A stretch of DNA of 59,053 nucleotides. It comes from an uncultured Burkholderiales bacterium (GTDB lineage Bacteria; Pseudomonadota; Gammaproteobacteria; Burkholderiales; Burkholderiaceae_C). Below are positions 1 through 10,166 of the stretch, piece after piece (the first letter of the stretch is position 1; each line of letters starts with the position of its first letter). The stretch is taken from positions 1 through 59,053 of the forward strand of contig CAJAYT010000040.1 of NCBI GenBank assembly GCA_903949285.1, written 5' to 3'. Position numbers and translations under genes: made by a program. The notes beneath the pieces are model-generated. The model was given only the letters and a program-made list of their open reading frames with translations. It was not told where the DNA came from and searched no databases.

Positions 1-1340
1 GGCAAATAACCCGCTATGCCCGTGACCCCCTTCAAACTCCCTGTCTTGATGTGCCCACGCGTCTTAGCCCGACTTTGTTTAAGGGTTCCGTCTACTCCAA
101 CCAGTGGCAGCGAGGCTGCAATCTCGGGATAAAAAGATTGTCCATAAATCCAGCCCAACAATCTTCCCAGGTCTTGCGCACTCATTTGCGTTTCACGGCT
201 CAATCCTGATCCATTGTCAAACTTAGGTGTTGGCGTGCCTATTTTTTTAGTCCACCACTGATTTAGGACGCCGCGCGCGCTATCAGGGGTGGCAGAGTTG
301 GTAAGTTGAGCGCCAAGCGTTAAAAAGAGTTGCTGCGCCATGACGTTGTTACTGAATTTGTTGATGTCTCGAATCACCTCGGCAAGTTGGGCCGAGTCCA
401 CAGCAAAGGCTGGTTTTAAGTTAGGCGGCACGCCCCCCTCTCGAACTTGACCGCTGCTCGTCCCCCCGAGTTCATGCCACATCCCCTCTACCGCCTTGGA
501 AGCAAAATGTGCGGGATCTGCGTATGCAACGGGCCACAACCGTTCGCCGCAACTTTGCGCGTATTGCCCTTTAAATGAAATTTGGTTTGGATCTTGCAAG
601 TCTGCCTTCAAAGCGGCCCTGTAATCTAAACACTCACCGCTGACGAGAGGTGCGGTGGCTTGAATCTTCACCCCTGAGAGGGGGGGCTCAGCGTGAATTC
701 GGACCACCTTGGCCTGCGGATCCGGGACTAAATTGATCAACAAAGATTTAAAGTTAATCAAAAGCGCATCTGCGCTCGCGTTGTAGGGCCTACTTGGCTC
801 GCCGTCAAACTCAGCCGGATCCAACGCTGTATTTTCAAACGCCAATCGGTCTAAAACAATATCTCCTTGTATGGACTGAATGCCCAAGCCTCTTACACGG
901 CGCATTAAAAGCCAAAGTCGCTCTGCACCCAGTTTAGGGTCTCCTTGTCCTTTGATATAAAGGTTCCCCGTTAACACCCCGTCATTGATGGGCCCGCCCA
1001 CAAAAACTTGTGTTGACCAAGTGAAGGCTGGACCCAATAGATCCATTGCCGCGCCAGTCGTCACCAGTTTCATGAGGGATGCTGGGTTGCGGGGGGTCAG
1101 CGGGTTGTGACTCACCAACTCACCTGAGCTACTCAATTCCCCGCGCGTGTTGTCCAATCGGTAGACCACCACGCTCAAAGCGTCGGGGGAGATTTTCAAT
1201 TTTGCAAGCTCGGACAAAACCTGAGCGGGCAGTGACTCGGCGACAACGCGCTGCATAAGCGCGGCGCACCCCATCAACGCAAATATGAGTAGCGCGCGCT
1301 GAAAACGGCGTCTATGTAGATCGAAAAACTTTTGAATCAA
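1..1340 (-). CDS. dacB: D-alanyl-D-alanine carboxypeptidase/endopeptidase, PBP4 family (C-terminus cut by window edge)
   Basis: Penicillin-binding protein 4 homologue, a periplasmic serine peptidase that trims or cleaves peptidoglycan cross-links. The reading frame is open from about 1340 to the window start. It shows a basic then hydrophobic N-terminus (signal peptide ending near VVAES), the active-site tetrad ASLMK at about 1066-1080, a DNGSGLSRE motif near 200-220 where family members carry the Ser-x-Asn region, and KTGSLKG at about 30-47. About 446 codons are visible, so only some 30 C-terminal residues should be missing. The best start is TTG at 1340, with AGAGG about 7 bases upstream; an in-frame GTG lies further upstream. 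It is transcribed divergently from the EamA transporter. Confidence 0.9.
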   Translation of the reverse strand, partial: MIQKFFDLHRRRFQRALLIFALMGCAALMQRVVAESLPAQVLSELAKLKISPDALSVVVYRLDNTRGELSSSGELVSHNPLTPRNPASLMKLVTTGAAMDLLGPAFTWSTQVFVGGPINDGVLTGNLYIKGQGDPKLGAERLWLLMRRVRGLGIQSIQGDIVLDRLAFENTALDPAEFDGEPSRPYNASADALLINFKSLLINLVPDPQAKVVRIHAEPPLSGVKIQATAPLVSGECLDYRAALKADLQDPNQISFKGQYAQSCGERLWPVAYADPAHFASKAVEGMWHELGGTSSGQVREGGVPPNLKPAFAVDSAQLAEVIRDINKFSNNVMAQQLFLTLGAQLTNSATPDSARGVLNQWWTKKIGTPTPKFDNGSGLSRETQMSAQDLGRLLGWIYGQSFYPEIAASLPLVGVDGTLKQSRAKTRGHIKTGSLKGVTGIAGYL

Positions 1341-1405
1341 CTGAAAACCTCTATAACCAACCCTAAACACAAAACTGCACTCTGAAGCTAGGATAATCGA
1401 AATCT

Positions 1406-2422
1406 ATGAATGCATTTGAAAGCTTACTCAATAGACGGCTTAACCCAGCCTCGACTTGGTCGCGTGCCTCACCTGCGGCGCGGGGCGTATTCTTTGCCTG
1501 CGTAACGATTGTCATTTGGGTCAGCTTCATTATCATCGCACGCGCCTCCTCTAAGGGCGATCTCAGCGGTCTAGATATCGCAGCCCTGCGGATTTTAGGC
1601 GCCTCCTTTGTTTTGCTGCCCCTTGGGTATTGGATAAACTACAAAAGAACATTAGCCAACAGCGCCGGCCCCCTCCGTGCAGCCACTTCCTTTTGGGGAC
1701 TCTCACCCCTGAGCCGCGCTTTAACGGTTCAAATGGGGCTGGCCGGTGGGCTGCTATATGCCGTTTTTTCTTATAGTGGATTTTTCTTTGCACCAGCAGC
1801 CCATGCCTCTGTGCTCCTGCCGGGAAGTCTTCCCCTTTGGACCAGTCTTATTGCATGGCTTATCCTCTCGCAACCCCTTAGTAGACAGCGGGTGATGGGG
1901 CTTTTACTGATCTTGATTGGTGACTTGATGGTGGGCGGGCCGAGCTTATTGAGTATGTTCAAAAGCGAGAGCGTCTGGCGCGGAGATATGCTCTTCATTT
2001 TGGCCAGTATTTCTTGGTCTTATTACACAGTCCTTGTTCGTCGACATGAGGTTAAGCCGGTTTACGCCACCACGGCAATTACGGTTTTCTCATTTTTCAC
2101 GTTTATTCCCCTTTATTTGATACTTTGCTATTTGGGCCTGATTCATACACATCTGCTTGAGACGCCCTTTTATTCGCTAGCATTTCAATTCTTCTTTCAA
2201 GGCGTTTTATCTGTTGTGGTCTCGGGTATTACTTTTAACCAAATGATTCGTTATTTTGGTCCCATAAGATCGACCATGATTACAGCTGTCGTTCCAGGCC
2301 TATCCGCGATTGGCGCCGCCTTCATACTGGGTGAGTCGATGAGTATAAATGTGATGATTGGACTTGGGTTGGTGACCCTGGGTATTGTGTTTGGAGTGAA
2401 ACGGGTCGGATTTAAACCGTAA
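1406..2422 (+). CDS. DMT superfamily transporter, EamA family
   Basis: Integral inner-membrane protein of 338 residues with about ten hydrophobic segments, arranged as two EamA-type halves of about five helices each. Family members export metabolites or amino-acid-like compounds; the substrate cannot be read from the sequence. The N-terminal 25 residues are polar and cytoplasmic-like, followed by a first helix at about residues 26-48. The gene is divergent from dacB and lies 36 bases before tsaB, so it may be co-transcribed with the tsaB cluster. The family call is secure, the function is not. Confidence 0.85.
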   Translation: MNAFESLLNRRLNPASTWSRASPAARGVFFACVTIVIWVSFIIIARASSKGDLSGLDIAALRILGASFVLLPLGYWINYKRTLANSAGPLRAATSFWGLSPLSRALTVQMGLAGGLLYAVFSYSGFFFAPAAHASVLLPGSLPLWTSLIAWLILSQPLSRQRVMGLLLILIGDLMVGGPSLLSMFKSESVWRGDMLFILASISWSYYTVLVRRHEVKPVYATTAITVFSFFTFIPLYLILCYLGLIHTHLLETPFYSLAFQFFFQGVLSVVVSGITFNQMIRYFGPIRSTMITAVVPGLSAIGAAFILGESMSINVMIGLGLVTLGIVFGVKRVGFKP

Positions 2423-2458
2423 GGTCTAAGCAACCTTTTTAAGGCGCCTACAATCGTC

Positions 2459-3208
2459 ATGATGAAACTACTCGCCCTTGAGGCTAGCGCCAACACTGTC
2501 TCGATCGCAGTTCAAAACGCAAGCCTTCGCTTGACTTGCGAGATGCCTGCGAGCAGCAAGACCTCTGCATGGCTTATTCCAAGCCTCCTGCAACTCCTTA
2601 GTGATGCACAACTGCAGTTGAGCTCTTTGGACGCTGTTTTATTTGGACAAGGACCAGGAGCTTTTACGGGGCTTAGAACCGTATGCTCGGTCGTACAAGG
2701 TCTGGCGATGGGTGCACATGAGAAATTGCCAATCGTGGGTGTGGATACTTTGCACCAACTTGCACAGGCGGCTTTAAACGATCAAGAGTCCCCAGACCCC
2801 TCTCGTTTTGTAAGTATCCTAGACGCTCGAATGGATGAATGGTATGTTGGGGCTTATGAATACAGTAACGGCCAATGGAGCGTGGTTCAAATCCCCGTGC
2901 TTTGCAAACCCCATCAATTAGCATTACCAAAAGCTTGGTCCCATTCGAGCTTTTCAGTGAGTACCAATTTAGATCCTGCGTCACTGAACGCTGGGGTCTT
3001 CTGGGAATTTCAAGGTCGCATGTCCCGCGTGTTTCAAGCAACCCCTCATGCAACACTTTGTTTGGACTTATTCCCTTGGTTCACTCAAAGCGCTGCGCGC
3101 AGCCAAGACGCCTGCGACCCGCTGCGCGCCACGCCCATCTACATCAGAGACCAAGTTGCGCTCACAACGAAGGAGCGAGAGCTGGCCAAATTAGTTGAGC
3201 CCAAATGA
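2459..3208 (+). CDS. tsaB: tRNA threonylcarbamoyladenosine biosynthesis protein TsaB
   Basis: TsaB (YeaZ) is the non-catalytic partner of TsaD in forming N6-threonylcarbamoyladenosine at position 37 of ANN-decoding tRNAs. The 249-residue protein has the ASKHA-fold start (LLALEAS, residues 4-10) and the family signature GQGPGAFTGLRT (63-74). A tandem ATG ATG opens the frame; either could be used. Its stop overlaps the start of rimI as ATGA, which implies translational coupling, and the tsaB-rimI-udg order is common in betaproteobacteria. No TsaD gene lies in this window. Confidence 0.95.
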   Translation: MMKLLALEASANTVSIAVQNASLRLTCEMPASSKTSAWLIPSLLQLLSDAQLQLSSLDAVLFGQGPGAFTGLRTVCSVVQGLAMGAHEKLPIVGVDTLHQLAQAALNDQESPDPSRFVSILDARMDEWYVGAYEYSNGQWSVVQIPVLCKPHQLALPKAWSHSSFSVSTNLDPASLNAGVFWEFQGRMSRVFQATPHATLCLDLFPWFTQSAARSQDACDPLRATPIYIRDQVALTTKERELAKLVEPK

Positions 3209-3780
3209 GCTCAAAAGACAACATCGCCCTAGCCCTTGGTGCGACTCCCAAAGTAAACGAGGGGGTCAACGGTCTACAGCGGCGCCCCAACACGCATGAA
3301 CTCGTTTTACGCAACCTTTGCGAGCGCGACCTTGATGCCATTTTGTACATTGAAGCGGGCGCGTATTCACATCCTTGGACACGCACCAATTTCTTAGACT
3401 CACTCAACTCACAATACCCCATGCAAGGACTATTTGTTCCTTGTGCACAAACGGGAGAGGACTCGCTCGTCGGGTATTTTGTGGCGATGAAAGGCGTAGA
3501 TGAGGTGCACCTGCTCAACCTGACGGTTGCCCCAGACTATCAACGCCGTGGATATGCAAAACATTTGCTCAATTTACTTCGGGAATGGGCCGTTCACAAT
3601 GAATTAACCTGGATTTGGCTGGAGGTTCGCCAAAGCAACACAGCTGCAATTGCCCTTTATACTTCCTACGGTTTCCTTAAATCGGGAGTACGCAAGAACT
3701 ACTACCCATTGGGCATCAAGGGGAGCCAAGAGCGTGAGGACGCGTTACTCATGAGCTATCACATCACAACATGCAATTAG
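3205..3780 (+). CDS. rimI: Ribosomal protein bS18 alanine N-acetyltransferase RimI
   Basis: GNAT acetyltransferase that modifies the N-terminal alanine of ribosomal protein S18. Acetyl-CoA binding motif A is visible as YQRRGYAKHLL (about 112-122), and the VRQSNTAAIALYTSYGF block (141-157) is typical of RimI. The first 30 residues are a low-similarity extension beyond the usual domain start, so the protein is longer (191 residues) than the roughly 150 expected. The start overlaps the tsaB stop (ATGA) and the 3' end overlaps the next gene by 10 bases. Confidence 0.92.
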   Translation: MSSKDNIALALGATPKVNEGVNGLQRRPNTHELVLRNLCERDLDAILYIEAGAYSHPWTRTNFLDSLNSQYPMQGLFVPCAQTGEDSLVGYFVAMKGVDEVHLLNLTVAPDYQRRGYAKHLLNLLREWAVHNELTWIWLEVRQSNTAAIALYTSYGFLKSGVRKNYYPLGIKGSQEREDALLMSYHITTCN

Positions 3781-4844
3781 ATCCACGACAATTCAAGATT
3801 CTGCAGGAAATGGGCATCCCCATGTCCGGCTTTGCGCTGAGACAAAAGGTGGCGCAAAAGAGTCTTGCTGATCGCGACTTAGCGCCTCCAAAGGCGCAAA
3901 TACCAATTGAGATTGCGGATCAAACGCGGGGCTCTTCTGCTCGCACGCACTACCCAAATCAGACACCAAGTAGCCCGGGTAATCAGCACAAACCAAACAC
4001 CTCACCGCTCGCTAGCCAGGTAAACCCAGCCAGCCAAGCTAAGCGTGATTATTTACCGACTGATGCGAGTTTGCTACAAACGCTCGACTGGAAGGAGCTT
4101 CAAGAAACGGCCTCTACTTGCCAAGGCTGTGCATTGTCTAAAACGCGCCAGCGCGTCGTATGGGGCTCTCACATCGAAGTCAACAGCAGTAAATCTTTGC
4201 CCCCAAAGTCACTAGACCTGGCAAAAGTAGAAAACCTAGACTGGTTGATCATTGATTACAGTCCAACGGATTTGGAGGATCAAACGGCCAACCCCTTTGC
4301 AAACGAAGCGGGTCAATTGTTGGTAAATATGTTGAAAGCTCTAAGGTCGCAAGACTCTGCGCCCTGGGTCACACAACAAGCGTCCTCTGAGACTAAAGCG
4401 CTTGTGCGTTCAATGGCCTTAATCAACGCAGTCAAATGTCACCCCCCAGGGGGGCGCAACCCAGATGAGTTTGAAGTCAGCCAGTGCAAACCTTACCTGC
4501 AACGTCAAATTGAACTCCTAAGACCCAAGGCAATATTGCTACTTGGGATACAAACTTATAAAGCAGTATTTACAAACTCGGGTGCCACTCCAACCCAAAC
4601 GAGCAACTCAGGCACCTCAGCTGAAACGAATACAAATACCAACAACAAAACGCCTCCCCTGACTCAACTCAGGGGTGAGGTGTTGCGCCTTCAGCAAATC
4701 CCAACCTTCGTCACCTATCACCCAGGCTCATTACTCTTGCACCCACAAGATAAGGCCAAAGCGTGGCAAGACCTAACACGAGCGCACTCTTACTTGGTCG
4801 CACAAGAGGTGGCGTTGCAAAAGGCTACACCAAAGCCCAAATAG
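3771..4844 (+). CDS. Uracil-DNA glycosylase family 4 homologue with altered catalytic motif
   Basis: Homologue of iron-sulfur uracil-DNA glycosylases (357 residues). Four cysteines suited to a 4Fe-4S cluster are visible at 117, 120, 223 and 239 (CQGC ... VKCHPP ... SQC), and the C-terminal HPGSLL motif is at 317-322. The first active-site motif, usually GE-x-PG-x-x-ED in family 4, reads DYSPTDLED at 162-170, although the following PFANEAGQLL is normal. An N-terminal region rich in Pro, Ser and Gln (30-95) and a Thr/Asn-rich insertion (about 270-297) are low complexity. The gene overlaps rimI by 10 bases in the usual operon order. It may be a diverged enzyme, or an inactive or altered-specificity paralogue. 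Confidence 0.8.
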   Translation: MQLDPRQFKILQEMGIPMSGFALRQKVAQKSLADRDLAPPKAQIPIEIADQTRGSSARTHYPNQTPSSPGNQHKPNTSPLASQVNPASQAKRDYLPTDASLLQTLDWKELQETASTCQGCALSKTRQRVVWGSHIEVNSSKSLPPKSLDLAKVENLDWLIIDYSPTDLEDQTANPFANEAGQLLVNMLKALRSQDSAPWVTQQASSETKALVRSMALINAVKCHPPGGRNPDEFEVSQCKPYLQRQIELLRPKAILLLGIQTYKAVFTNSGATPTQTSNSGTSAETNTNTNNKTPPLTQLRGEVLRLQQIPTFVTYHPGSLLLHPQDKAKAWQDLTRAHSYLVAQEVALQKATPKPK

Positions 4845-4930
4845 AGAGCGGTCATTTTTGACTCCTGGTCCTATGAGCACTTAATCTTAACCGTACCCTC
4901 CTCCCTCCACTACTTTAAGAAGAATACGTT

Positions 4931-5767
4931 TTGTCGACAATGACCTTTATGCAAATGCTTGAACAAGCTCAGCCCAATCATCCCTCCATGCTTTGCGTTG
5001 GGTTGGATCCTGAGCCCAGTAAATTTCCTGAGTCTGTCAGAAATCATCCAGACGCAATCTTCGAGTTTTGTGCATCCATAGTCGATGCAACCCATGATTT
5101 GGTCGTTGCCTTTAAGCCCCAAGTTGCTTACTTTGCAGCACACCGCGCAGAAGATCAGTTGGAACGATTGATTCGACACATCAAAAAAGTGTCCCCTCGC
5201 ATTCCCGTTATTTTGGACGCCAAGCGCGGAGACATTGGAGCCACCTCTAAGCAGTACGCGATAGAGGCGTTCGAGCGCTACGAAGCAGACGCTGTAACGC
5301 TCTCTCCTTTCATGGGCTTTGACTCTATTCAGCCCTACCTCGAATATGCCAACAAAGGCGTGTTCCTGCTGTGCCGAACCTCCAACAAGGGCGGGGATGA
5401 TTTTCAAAATCTTCGCCTTGCAGATAAGCCCGGCCATCCAACGCTTTATGAATACATCGCGCAACTCGCACAACACGACTGGAACACGAACGGGCAATTG
5501 GGGCTTGTGGTCGGCGCAACTTACCCCGAAGAAATAGCAAGAGTCAGGGCTCTAGCGCCGAGCTTGCCGCTTCTCATACCCGGGGTTGGGGCGCAGGGGG
5601 GTGACGGGACTGCAACTGTTCGTGCGGGCAAAACACCGATGGGTCCCGTTTTAATCAATTCCTCGCGTGCGATCTTGTATGCGTCCGAGGGAGCCGACTT
5701 TCAAGCCGCAGCGAGAGCCAAGGCTATTGAAACCAGAGACCTCTTGAACGCAGCCCTACAGCCCTAA
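4931..5767 (+). CDS. pyrF: Orotidine 5'-phosphate decarboxylase
   Basis: Final enzyme of de novo UMP synthesis, which decarboxylates OMP. The 278-residue protein belongs to the longer PyrF subgroup found in many betaproteobacteria and actinobacteria. It carries the catalytic Asp-Ala-Lys-Arg-Gly-Asp motif (96-101) and the phosphate-binding GVGAQGGD near the C-terminus. The TTG at 4931 is preceded by AGAAGA with a seven-base spacer, so it is preferred over the in-frame ATG at 4940. The gene converges on uvrA with a 40-base gap. Confidence 0.95.
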   Translation: MSTMTFMQMLEQAQPNHPSMLCVGLDPEPSKFPESVRNHPDAIFEFCASIVDATHDLVVAFKPQVAYFAAHRAEDQLERLIRHIKKVSPRIPVILDAKRGDIGATSKQYAIEAFERYEADAVTLSPFMGFDSIQPYLEYANKGVFLLCRTSNKGGDDFQNLRLADKPGHPTLYEYIAQLAQHDWNTNGQLGLVVGATYPEEIARVRALAPSLPLLIPGVGAQGGDGTATVRAGKTPMGPVLINSSRAILYASEGADFQAAARAKAIETRDLLNAALQP

Positions 5768-5806
5768 ACCACCCCAGTTAGTTTTGTCTGAGAGGTTTGA
5801 ACAGGT

Positions 5807-8800
5807 TCAGTCTAAAAGTTTCTTTAAATAGTGCCCTGTAAATCCGCCTGTTTGAGCTGCAATTTGCTCGGGCGTCCCAACACTCACGACCATTCCTCCC
5901 CCATCGCCGCCTTCTGGGCCCATGTCAATGATCCAGTCCGCTGTTTTGATCACATCTAAATTGTGCTCAATCACAACGACCGTGTTGCCTGCATCCACCA
6001 ATTGATGCAGAACTTTTAAAAGCAAATCAATATCGGCAAAATGCAGCCCAGTGGTGGGCTCATCCAAAATATAAAGCGTACGACCCGTATCTCGTCTGGA
6101 TAACTCAAGTGCTAGCTTAACCCTCTGGGCTTCGCCACCCGATAAAGTTGTAGCGGATTGACCAAGCTTTATGTAACTCAGCCCAACATCAAGTAATGTC
6201 TGAAGTTTTCTGGCCAAGGTGGGCACGGCTTTAAAGAACGCGTAGGCGTCCTCTACGGTGAGCTCCAAAATTTGTGCAATGTTCTTACCCTTGTACTGAA
6301 TCTCAAGGGTTTCTCGGTTGTAGCGTTTGCCTTTGCACAAATCACAGGGCACATATACATCTGGCAAAAAGTGCATCTCTACTTTAACGACACCATCACC
6401 CTGACAAGCCTCACAGCGACCACCTGCCACATTAAACGAGAACCGTCCAGCCTCATACCCTCGCTCTCTTGCAACAGGGACCTCCGCCATCAACTCCCTA
6501 ATCGGGGTAAACAGACCGGTATAAGTTGCAGGATTGCTACGCGGTGTACGCCCAATAGGGCTTTGGTCAACGTTGATAACTTTATCAAAATGCTCTAAGC
6601 CAATGATCTCTGTGTGCGCAGCTGGCTCAGCGTGGGCGTGGTGAATGTGCGCAGCTGCTGCGGTATACAACGTATCGTTGACAAGAGTTGACTTGCCTGA
6701 GCCCGATACCCCGGTCACGCAGGTGAAAAGACCTACCGGAAACTCAACATCAACACTCTTTAAGTTATTCCCTCGCGCGCCCTCAATTCTCAAGCACTGA
6801 AGGCGAGGCGTGGGCGCAACAGATGAACTACTCACCACCGCAAAGGGGTTATCAAGAGCGGATTGAATTTTGGATTTCGGGTGTCCGTTTTTAGCTTTGG
6901 ATTTCGCTGTAGGAGGGCTTTTAGGCACCTCGGGCAACCAAGCCCTTCGTCGCTTGGGTACAGCAATCTCAAGCGCCCGCGACAAGTAACGTCCCGTCAA
7001 TGAATGCTCATTTTCTTTGATTTGTGCGGGCGTTCCCTGGGCCATCACACGCCCACCGTGCACGCCTGCACCGGGTCCCATATCCACACAGTAGTCTGCG
7101 GCGAGGATCATGTCCTCGTCATGTTCAACCACAATCACGCTGTTGCCGATATCCCGCAAATGCACCAATGTGCCGATCAAACGGTCATTGTCTCTTTGGT
7201 GCAGTCCAATACTGGGCTCATCCAACACGTACATGACCCCTGTTAAGCCAGAGCCAATTTGAGAGGCAAGGCGAATTCTTTGGGCCTCCCCGCCTGACAA
7301 AGTTTCAGCGCTTCGGGCCAAGCTAAGATAACTCAATCCCACATCGTTTAAAAACTTGAGTCGCGAAACGATTTCTTTGACGACCTTGTCTGCAATTTCG
7401 GCTTTAGCGCCCAGTAACTTCAGGGACTGAAAATACTGCCACGAATGCCCAAGAGTCATATGGTTTATTTCGTGAATAGTGCGCATTTGCGCATCCTCTC
7501 CAAGTCTTACAAATCGTGCCTCTTTTCGCAGACGCGTCCCCGCACAGGCCTCACACGCGCGCGTCCCTCTGTACCGTGAAAGCTCTTCTTTTACGACTGC
7601 AGAGTCACTCTCCTTGTACCTTCTTGCCATATTGGGTATTACGCCCTCAAAGGCGTGGCGCTTAACGCTTTTCTTACCTTGCACTGAGTTCGTATCAGCG
7701 CTTCCTGTTTGTGTCGAATAACTGAACTTAATCAGCTCATCACCTGATCCGAACAGTATGATGTTTTGAACCTTCTGCGATAAGGTCTCAAAGGGTGCGT
7801 CCACATCAAATTCGTAGTGAGTCGCTAAGCTTTGAAGCATCGAGAAGAAAGATTGGTTACGACGATCCCATCCTTTGATTGCACCACTGGCTAGGCTGAT
7901 AGAGGGAAATGCCACCACTCTGGAGACATCAAAAGTCTCCTCTATTCCCAGGCCCTCGCAACTTGGGCAAGCGCCTTGTGGCGAGTTGAAAGAAAATAAT
8001 CTGGGTTCGAGCTCAGTCAACGAGAAATTACAAACTGGACAAGCAAACTTTGCATTAAATATTTGTGCAGCCTCTGAGTCCATCTCCTGAACGCAGACCC
8101 GACCCTCTGCCAAACGCAGCGCAGTCTCGATGCTCTCAGCCAAGCGCTGTTGAATTTCAGGGCGTACTTTGATTCGGTCAATCACGACATCCACATCGTG
8201 CTTTTCATTTTTCTTCAGCTCTTGCAAGTCGCCGATTTCATAGATCTTTCCGTCAACGCGAAAGCGCACAAACCCCTGCGCTTGCATGTCTTTGAAAATC
8301 TCCTCAAACTCTCCCTTGCGCCCCCTGACAATGGGCGCCAAAATCATGATCTTAGTATCTTGCGGCATTGACAACACTGCGTCTACCATCTGCGCTACGC
8401 TAAAAGAGCGCAACGCAATGGCATGCTCAGGGCAGTGAGGCGTACCCGCTCTTGCAAACAAGAGTCTTAAATAGTCATGAATCTCGGTGACGGTTCCAAC
8501 GGTTGAACGTGGGTTATGGCTCGCCGCTTTTTGCTCAATGGCAATGGCGGGTGATAGACCCTCAATCACATCAACGTCTGGCTTGTCCATGCGCTGCAAG
8601 AATTGACGCGCATAAGCGGACAAACTCTCCACGTAGCGACGCTGGCCTTCTGCGTATAAAGTGTCAAAAGCGAGACTTGATTTGCCTGAACCCGACAAGC
8701 CCGTAATGACCACTAAACGGTTTCGAGGAATATCCAGATCAATGTTTTTTAAGTTGTGCGTGCGCACGCCTCTTAAACTAATCATTCCTAAATTTTGCGC

Positions 8801-8830
8801 AAGGTATGCGCCGTCGTTGGGTGCGTTCAC
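5807..8830 (-). CDS. uvrA: Excinuclease ABC subunit A
   Basis: DNA damage recognition ATPase of nucleotide excision repair, acting with UvrB and UvrC. It has two ABC modules: Walker A GLSGSGKS (44-51) and GVSGSGKS (707-714), signature LSGGEAQR at 511 and 896, and zinc-finger cysteines at 264/267/288/291 and 806/809/829/832. At 1007 residues it is longer than the usual 940; the excess is mainly a Lys/Pro/Ser-rich linker between the two halves (about 623-676). The listed start is GTG. The ATG at 8785 (residue 16, before [12 protein letters not shown]) matches the usual N-terminus better and is a realistic alternative. Confidence 0.97.
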   Translation of the reverse strand: MNAPNDGAYLAQNLGMISLRGVRTHNLKNIDLDIPRNRLVVITGLSGSGKSSLAFDTLYAEGQRRYVESLSAYARQFLQRMDKPDVDVIEGLSPAIAIEQKAASHNPRSTVGTVTEIHDYLRLLFARAGTPHCPEHAIALRSFSVAQMVDAVLSMPQDTKIMILAPIVRGRKGEFEEIFKDMQAQGFVRFRVDGKIYEIGDLQELKKNEKHDVDVVIDRIKVRPEIQQRLAESIETALRLAEGRVCVQEMDSEAAQIFNAKFACPVCNFSLTELEPRLFSFNSPQGACPSCEGLGIEETFDVSRVVAFPSISLASGAIKGWDRRNQSFFSMLQSLATHYEFDVDAPFETLSQKVQNIILFGSGDELIKFSYSTQTGSADTNSVQGKKSVKRHAFEGVIPNMARRYKESDSAVVKEELSRYRGTRACEACAGTRLRKEARFVRLGEDAQMRTIHEINHMTLGHSWQYFQSLKLLGAKAEIADKVVKEIVSRLKFLNDVGLSYLSLARSAETLSGGEAQRIRLASQIGSGLTGVMYVLDEPSIGLHQRDNDRLIGTLVHLRDIGNSVIVVEHDEDMILAADYCVDMGPGAGVHGGRVMAQGTPAQIKENEHSLTGRYLSRALEIAVPKRRRAWLPEVPKSPPTAKSKAKNGHPKSKIQSALDNPFAVVSSSSVAPTPRLQCLRIEGARGNNLKSVDVEFPVGLFTCVTGVSGSGKSTLVNDTLYTAAAAHIHHAHAEPAAHTEIIGLEHFDKVINVDQSPIGRTPRSNPATYTGLFTPIRELMAEVPVARERGYEAGRFSFNVAGGRCEACQGDGVVKVEMHFLPDVYVPCDLCKGKRYNRETLEIQYKGKNIAQILELTVEDAYAFFKAVPTLARKLQTLLDVGLSYIKLGQSATTLSGGEAQRVKLALELSRRDTGRTLYILDEPTTGLHFADIDLLLKVLHQLVDAGNTVVVIEHNLDVIKTADWIIDMGPEGGDGGGMVVSVGTPEQIAAQTGGFTGHYLKKLLD

Positions 8831-9117
8831 TACGGTATGGCTTCTTAATTGAATCGTTAAATTAGCCCAAAGTGGGCAACCTTAGATCATATCCAAGGTA
8901 TGGGGGTTTTAATAGGTCTAGCCCGCACATATTTTCAATTAATTGCGATGTGTTTCAATTTTCAAGCTTAAGTATGGTTTGTGTATGGTTTGTGTCAGCT
9001 GTACACAACTTCGGATAAGTTTTGGGGGATTTTTGGATGCTCCGTTATCAGTCGTTCTTTTTGCCCGACAAAATTACACCCATAATGAGCTAATTCCGAG
9101 TTATGGGGGTTCTCTTT
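8831..9117. other. Divergent intergenic region between uvrA and panE, with 11-bp tandem repeat
   Basis: About 287 bases without a convincing gene. It holds a tandem duplication of TATGGTTTGTG at 8973-8994, directly followed by a GTGTCAGCTGTACAC-like segment. Promoters for both flanking genes must lie here. I recognise no UvrA-type LexA box with confidence. Confidence 0.5.
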
Positions 9118-10158
9118 GTGAAAAAAATTAAAGTTTGTATCGTTGGATGCGGCTCCATTGGGACTTGGCTTGGTACACATCTTGGGGGACTGGGTGATGT
9201 TGAGCTGAGTTGTTTGGTACGAGGCACCTCTGTTGAACACATCAAAACGAATGGTCTTCAACTTGACTCGCGCCCAGCACAGGGGCAGCCACTTGAGCGC
9301 TCAAGTGAAGATTCACGCCTTTGCGTTTTTCCCAAATTCGTCAGTGATGATGCTCCCGCTCTAGGACCCCAGGACTGGATTATTTTGTCCGTGAAGGCCA
9401 CATCCCTTATAGAGCTTATTCCTCAACTCATCCCAATGGTTGGTCCCCACACCTCACTTTGGACAGCCATGAACGGATTGCCTTGGTGGTTTATGAAAGG
9501 CTTAGATGGGCCTCTACAAAATCACATCTTTAAATCCATCGATCCTCAGAGCCTTCTCGCCAACTCCATTCCACTGGAGCACTGGGTTGGGGGCGTCGTC
9601 CACTCAAGTTGCTCGCTGATAGACAAGGGGCACGCTCTTCACCATTTTGGAAACGGCCTTTTAATTGGCGAACCAACCACGGGCCACAAGGATCAGCCGA
9701 GTCCTCGGGTACTGCAGCTAACACAGCTACTTCAGCGGGCGGGCTTTGATGCGAAAGCAAGCCCCCATATTCAAAAAGACATTTGGTATAAGTTATGGGG
9801 CAACATGACCATGAATCCGATCAGCGCACTCACAGGCGCTACGACGGACAAAATCTTAGGGGACCCCTTGCTCAATGCGTTTTTGTCTGGAGTAATGCTG
9901 GAGGCGCGTGAGATAGGCGCACGCATAGGCATACCTATCTCCCAAACACCCGAAGACCGCCACCTTGTCACGGCCAAACTTGGAGCCTTCAAAACGTCAA
10001 TGCTTCAAGACGTCGAACAACGACGCGCAGTAGAGTTGGATGTGCTCTTAACGGCTGTTTTGGAGTTGGCGTCTTGGACTGAGGTGCCCACCCCACTGAC
10101 AAACGCGCTCTTAGGTCTCGCCCGGGTTCAGGCACAAACACTGGGCTTATATCCTTAA
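9103..10158 (+). CDS. panE: 2-dehydropantoate 2-reductase (ketopantoate reductase)
   Basis: NADPH-dependent reduction of ketopantoate to pantoate in the pantothenate/CoA pathway. The N-terminal Rossmann motif VGCGSIGTWLG (14-24), the NGLPWWF segment and the catalytic-region KLWGNMTMNPISALTG identify the ApbA/PanE family. The listed frame is 351 residues. The GTG at 9118 (before KKIKVCIVGCG) gives a more typical N-terminus and has a G-rich stretch (GGGGG) upstream. The gene converges on alr with nine bases between stops. Other ApbA-family reductases act on different oxo-acids, so the exact substrate is inferred. Confidence 0.88.
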   Translation: MGVLFVKKIKVCIVGCGSIGTWLGTHLGGLGDVELSCLVRGTSVEHIKTNGLQLDSRPAQGQPLERSSEDSRLCVFPKFVSDDAPALGPQDWIILSVKATSLIELIPQLIPMVGPHTSLWTAMNGLPWWFMKGLDGPLQNHIFKSIDPQSLLANSIPLEHWVGGVVHSSCSLIDKGHALHHFGNGLLIGEPTTGHKDQPSPRVLQLTQLLQRAGFDAKASPHIQKDIWYKLWGNMTMNPISALTGATTDKILGDPLLNAFLSGVMLEAREIGARIGIPISQTPEDRHLVTAKLGAFKTSMLQDVEQRRAVELDVLLTAVLELASWTEVPTPLTNALLGLARVQAQTLGLYP

Positions 10159-10166
10159 AGCCGGGT

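Noticed and set aside
4910..5497. 195-residue antisense frame across pyrF
   Set aside because: Opposite a conserved gene and without any recognised domain or ribosome site.
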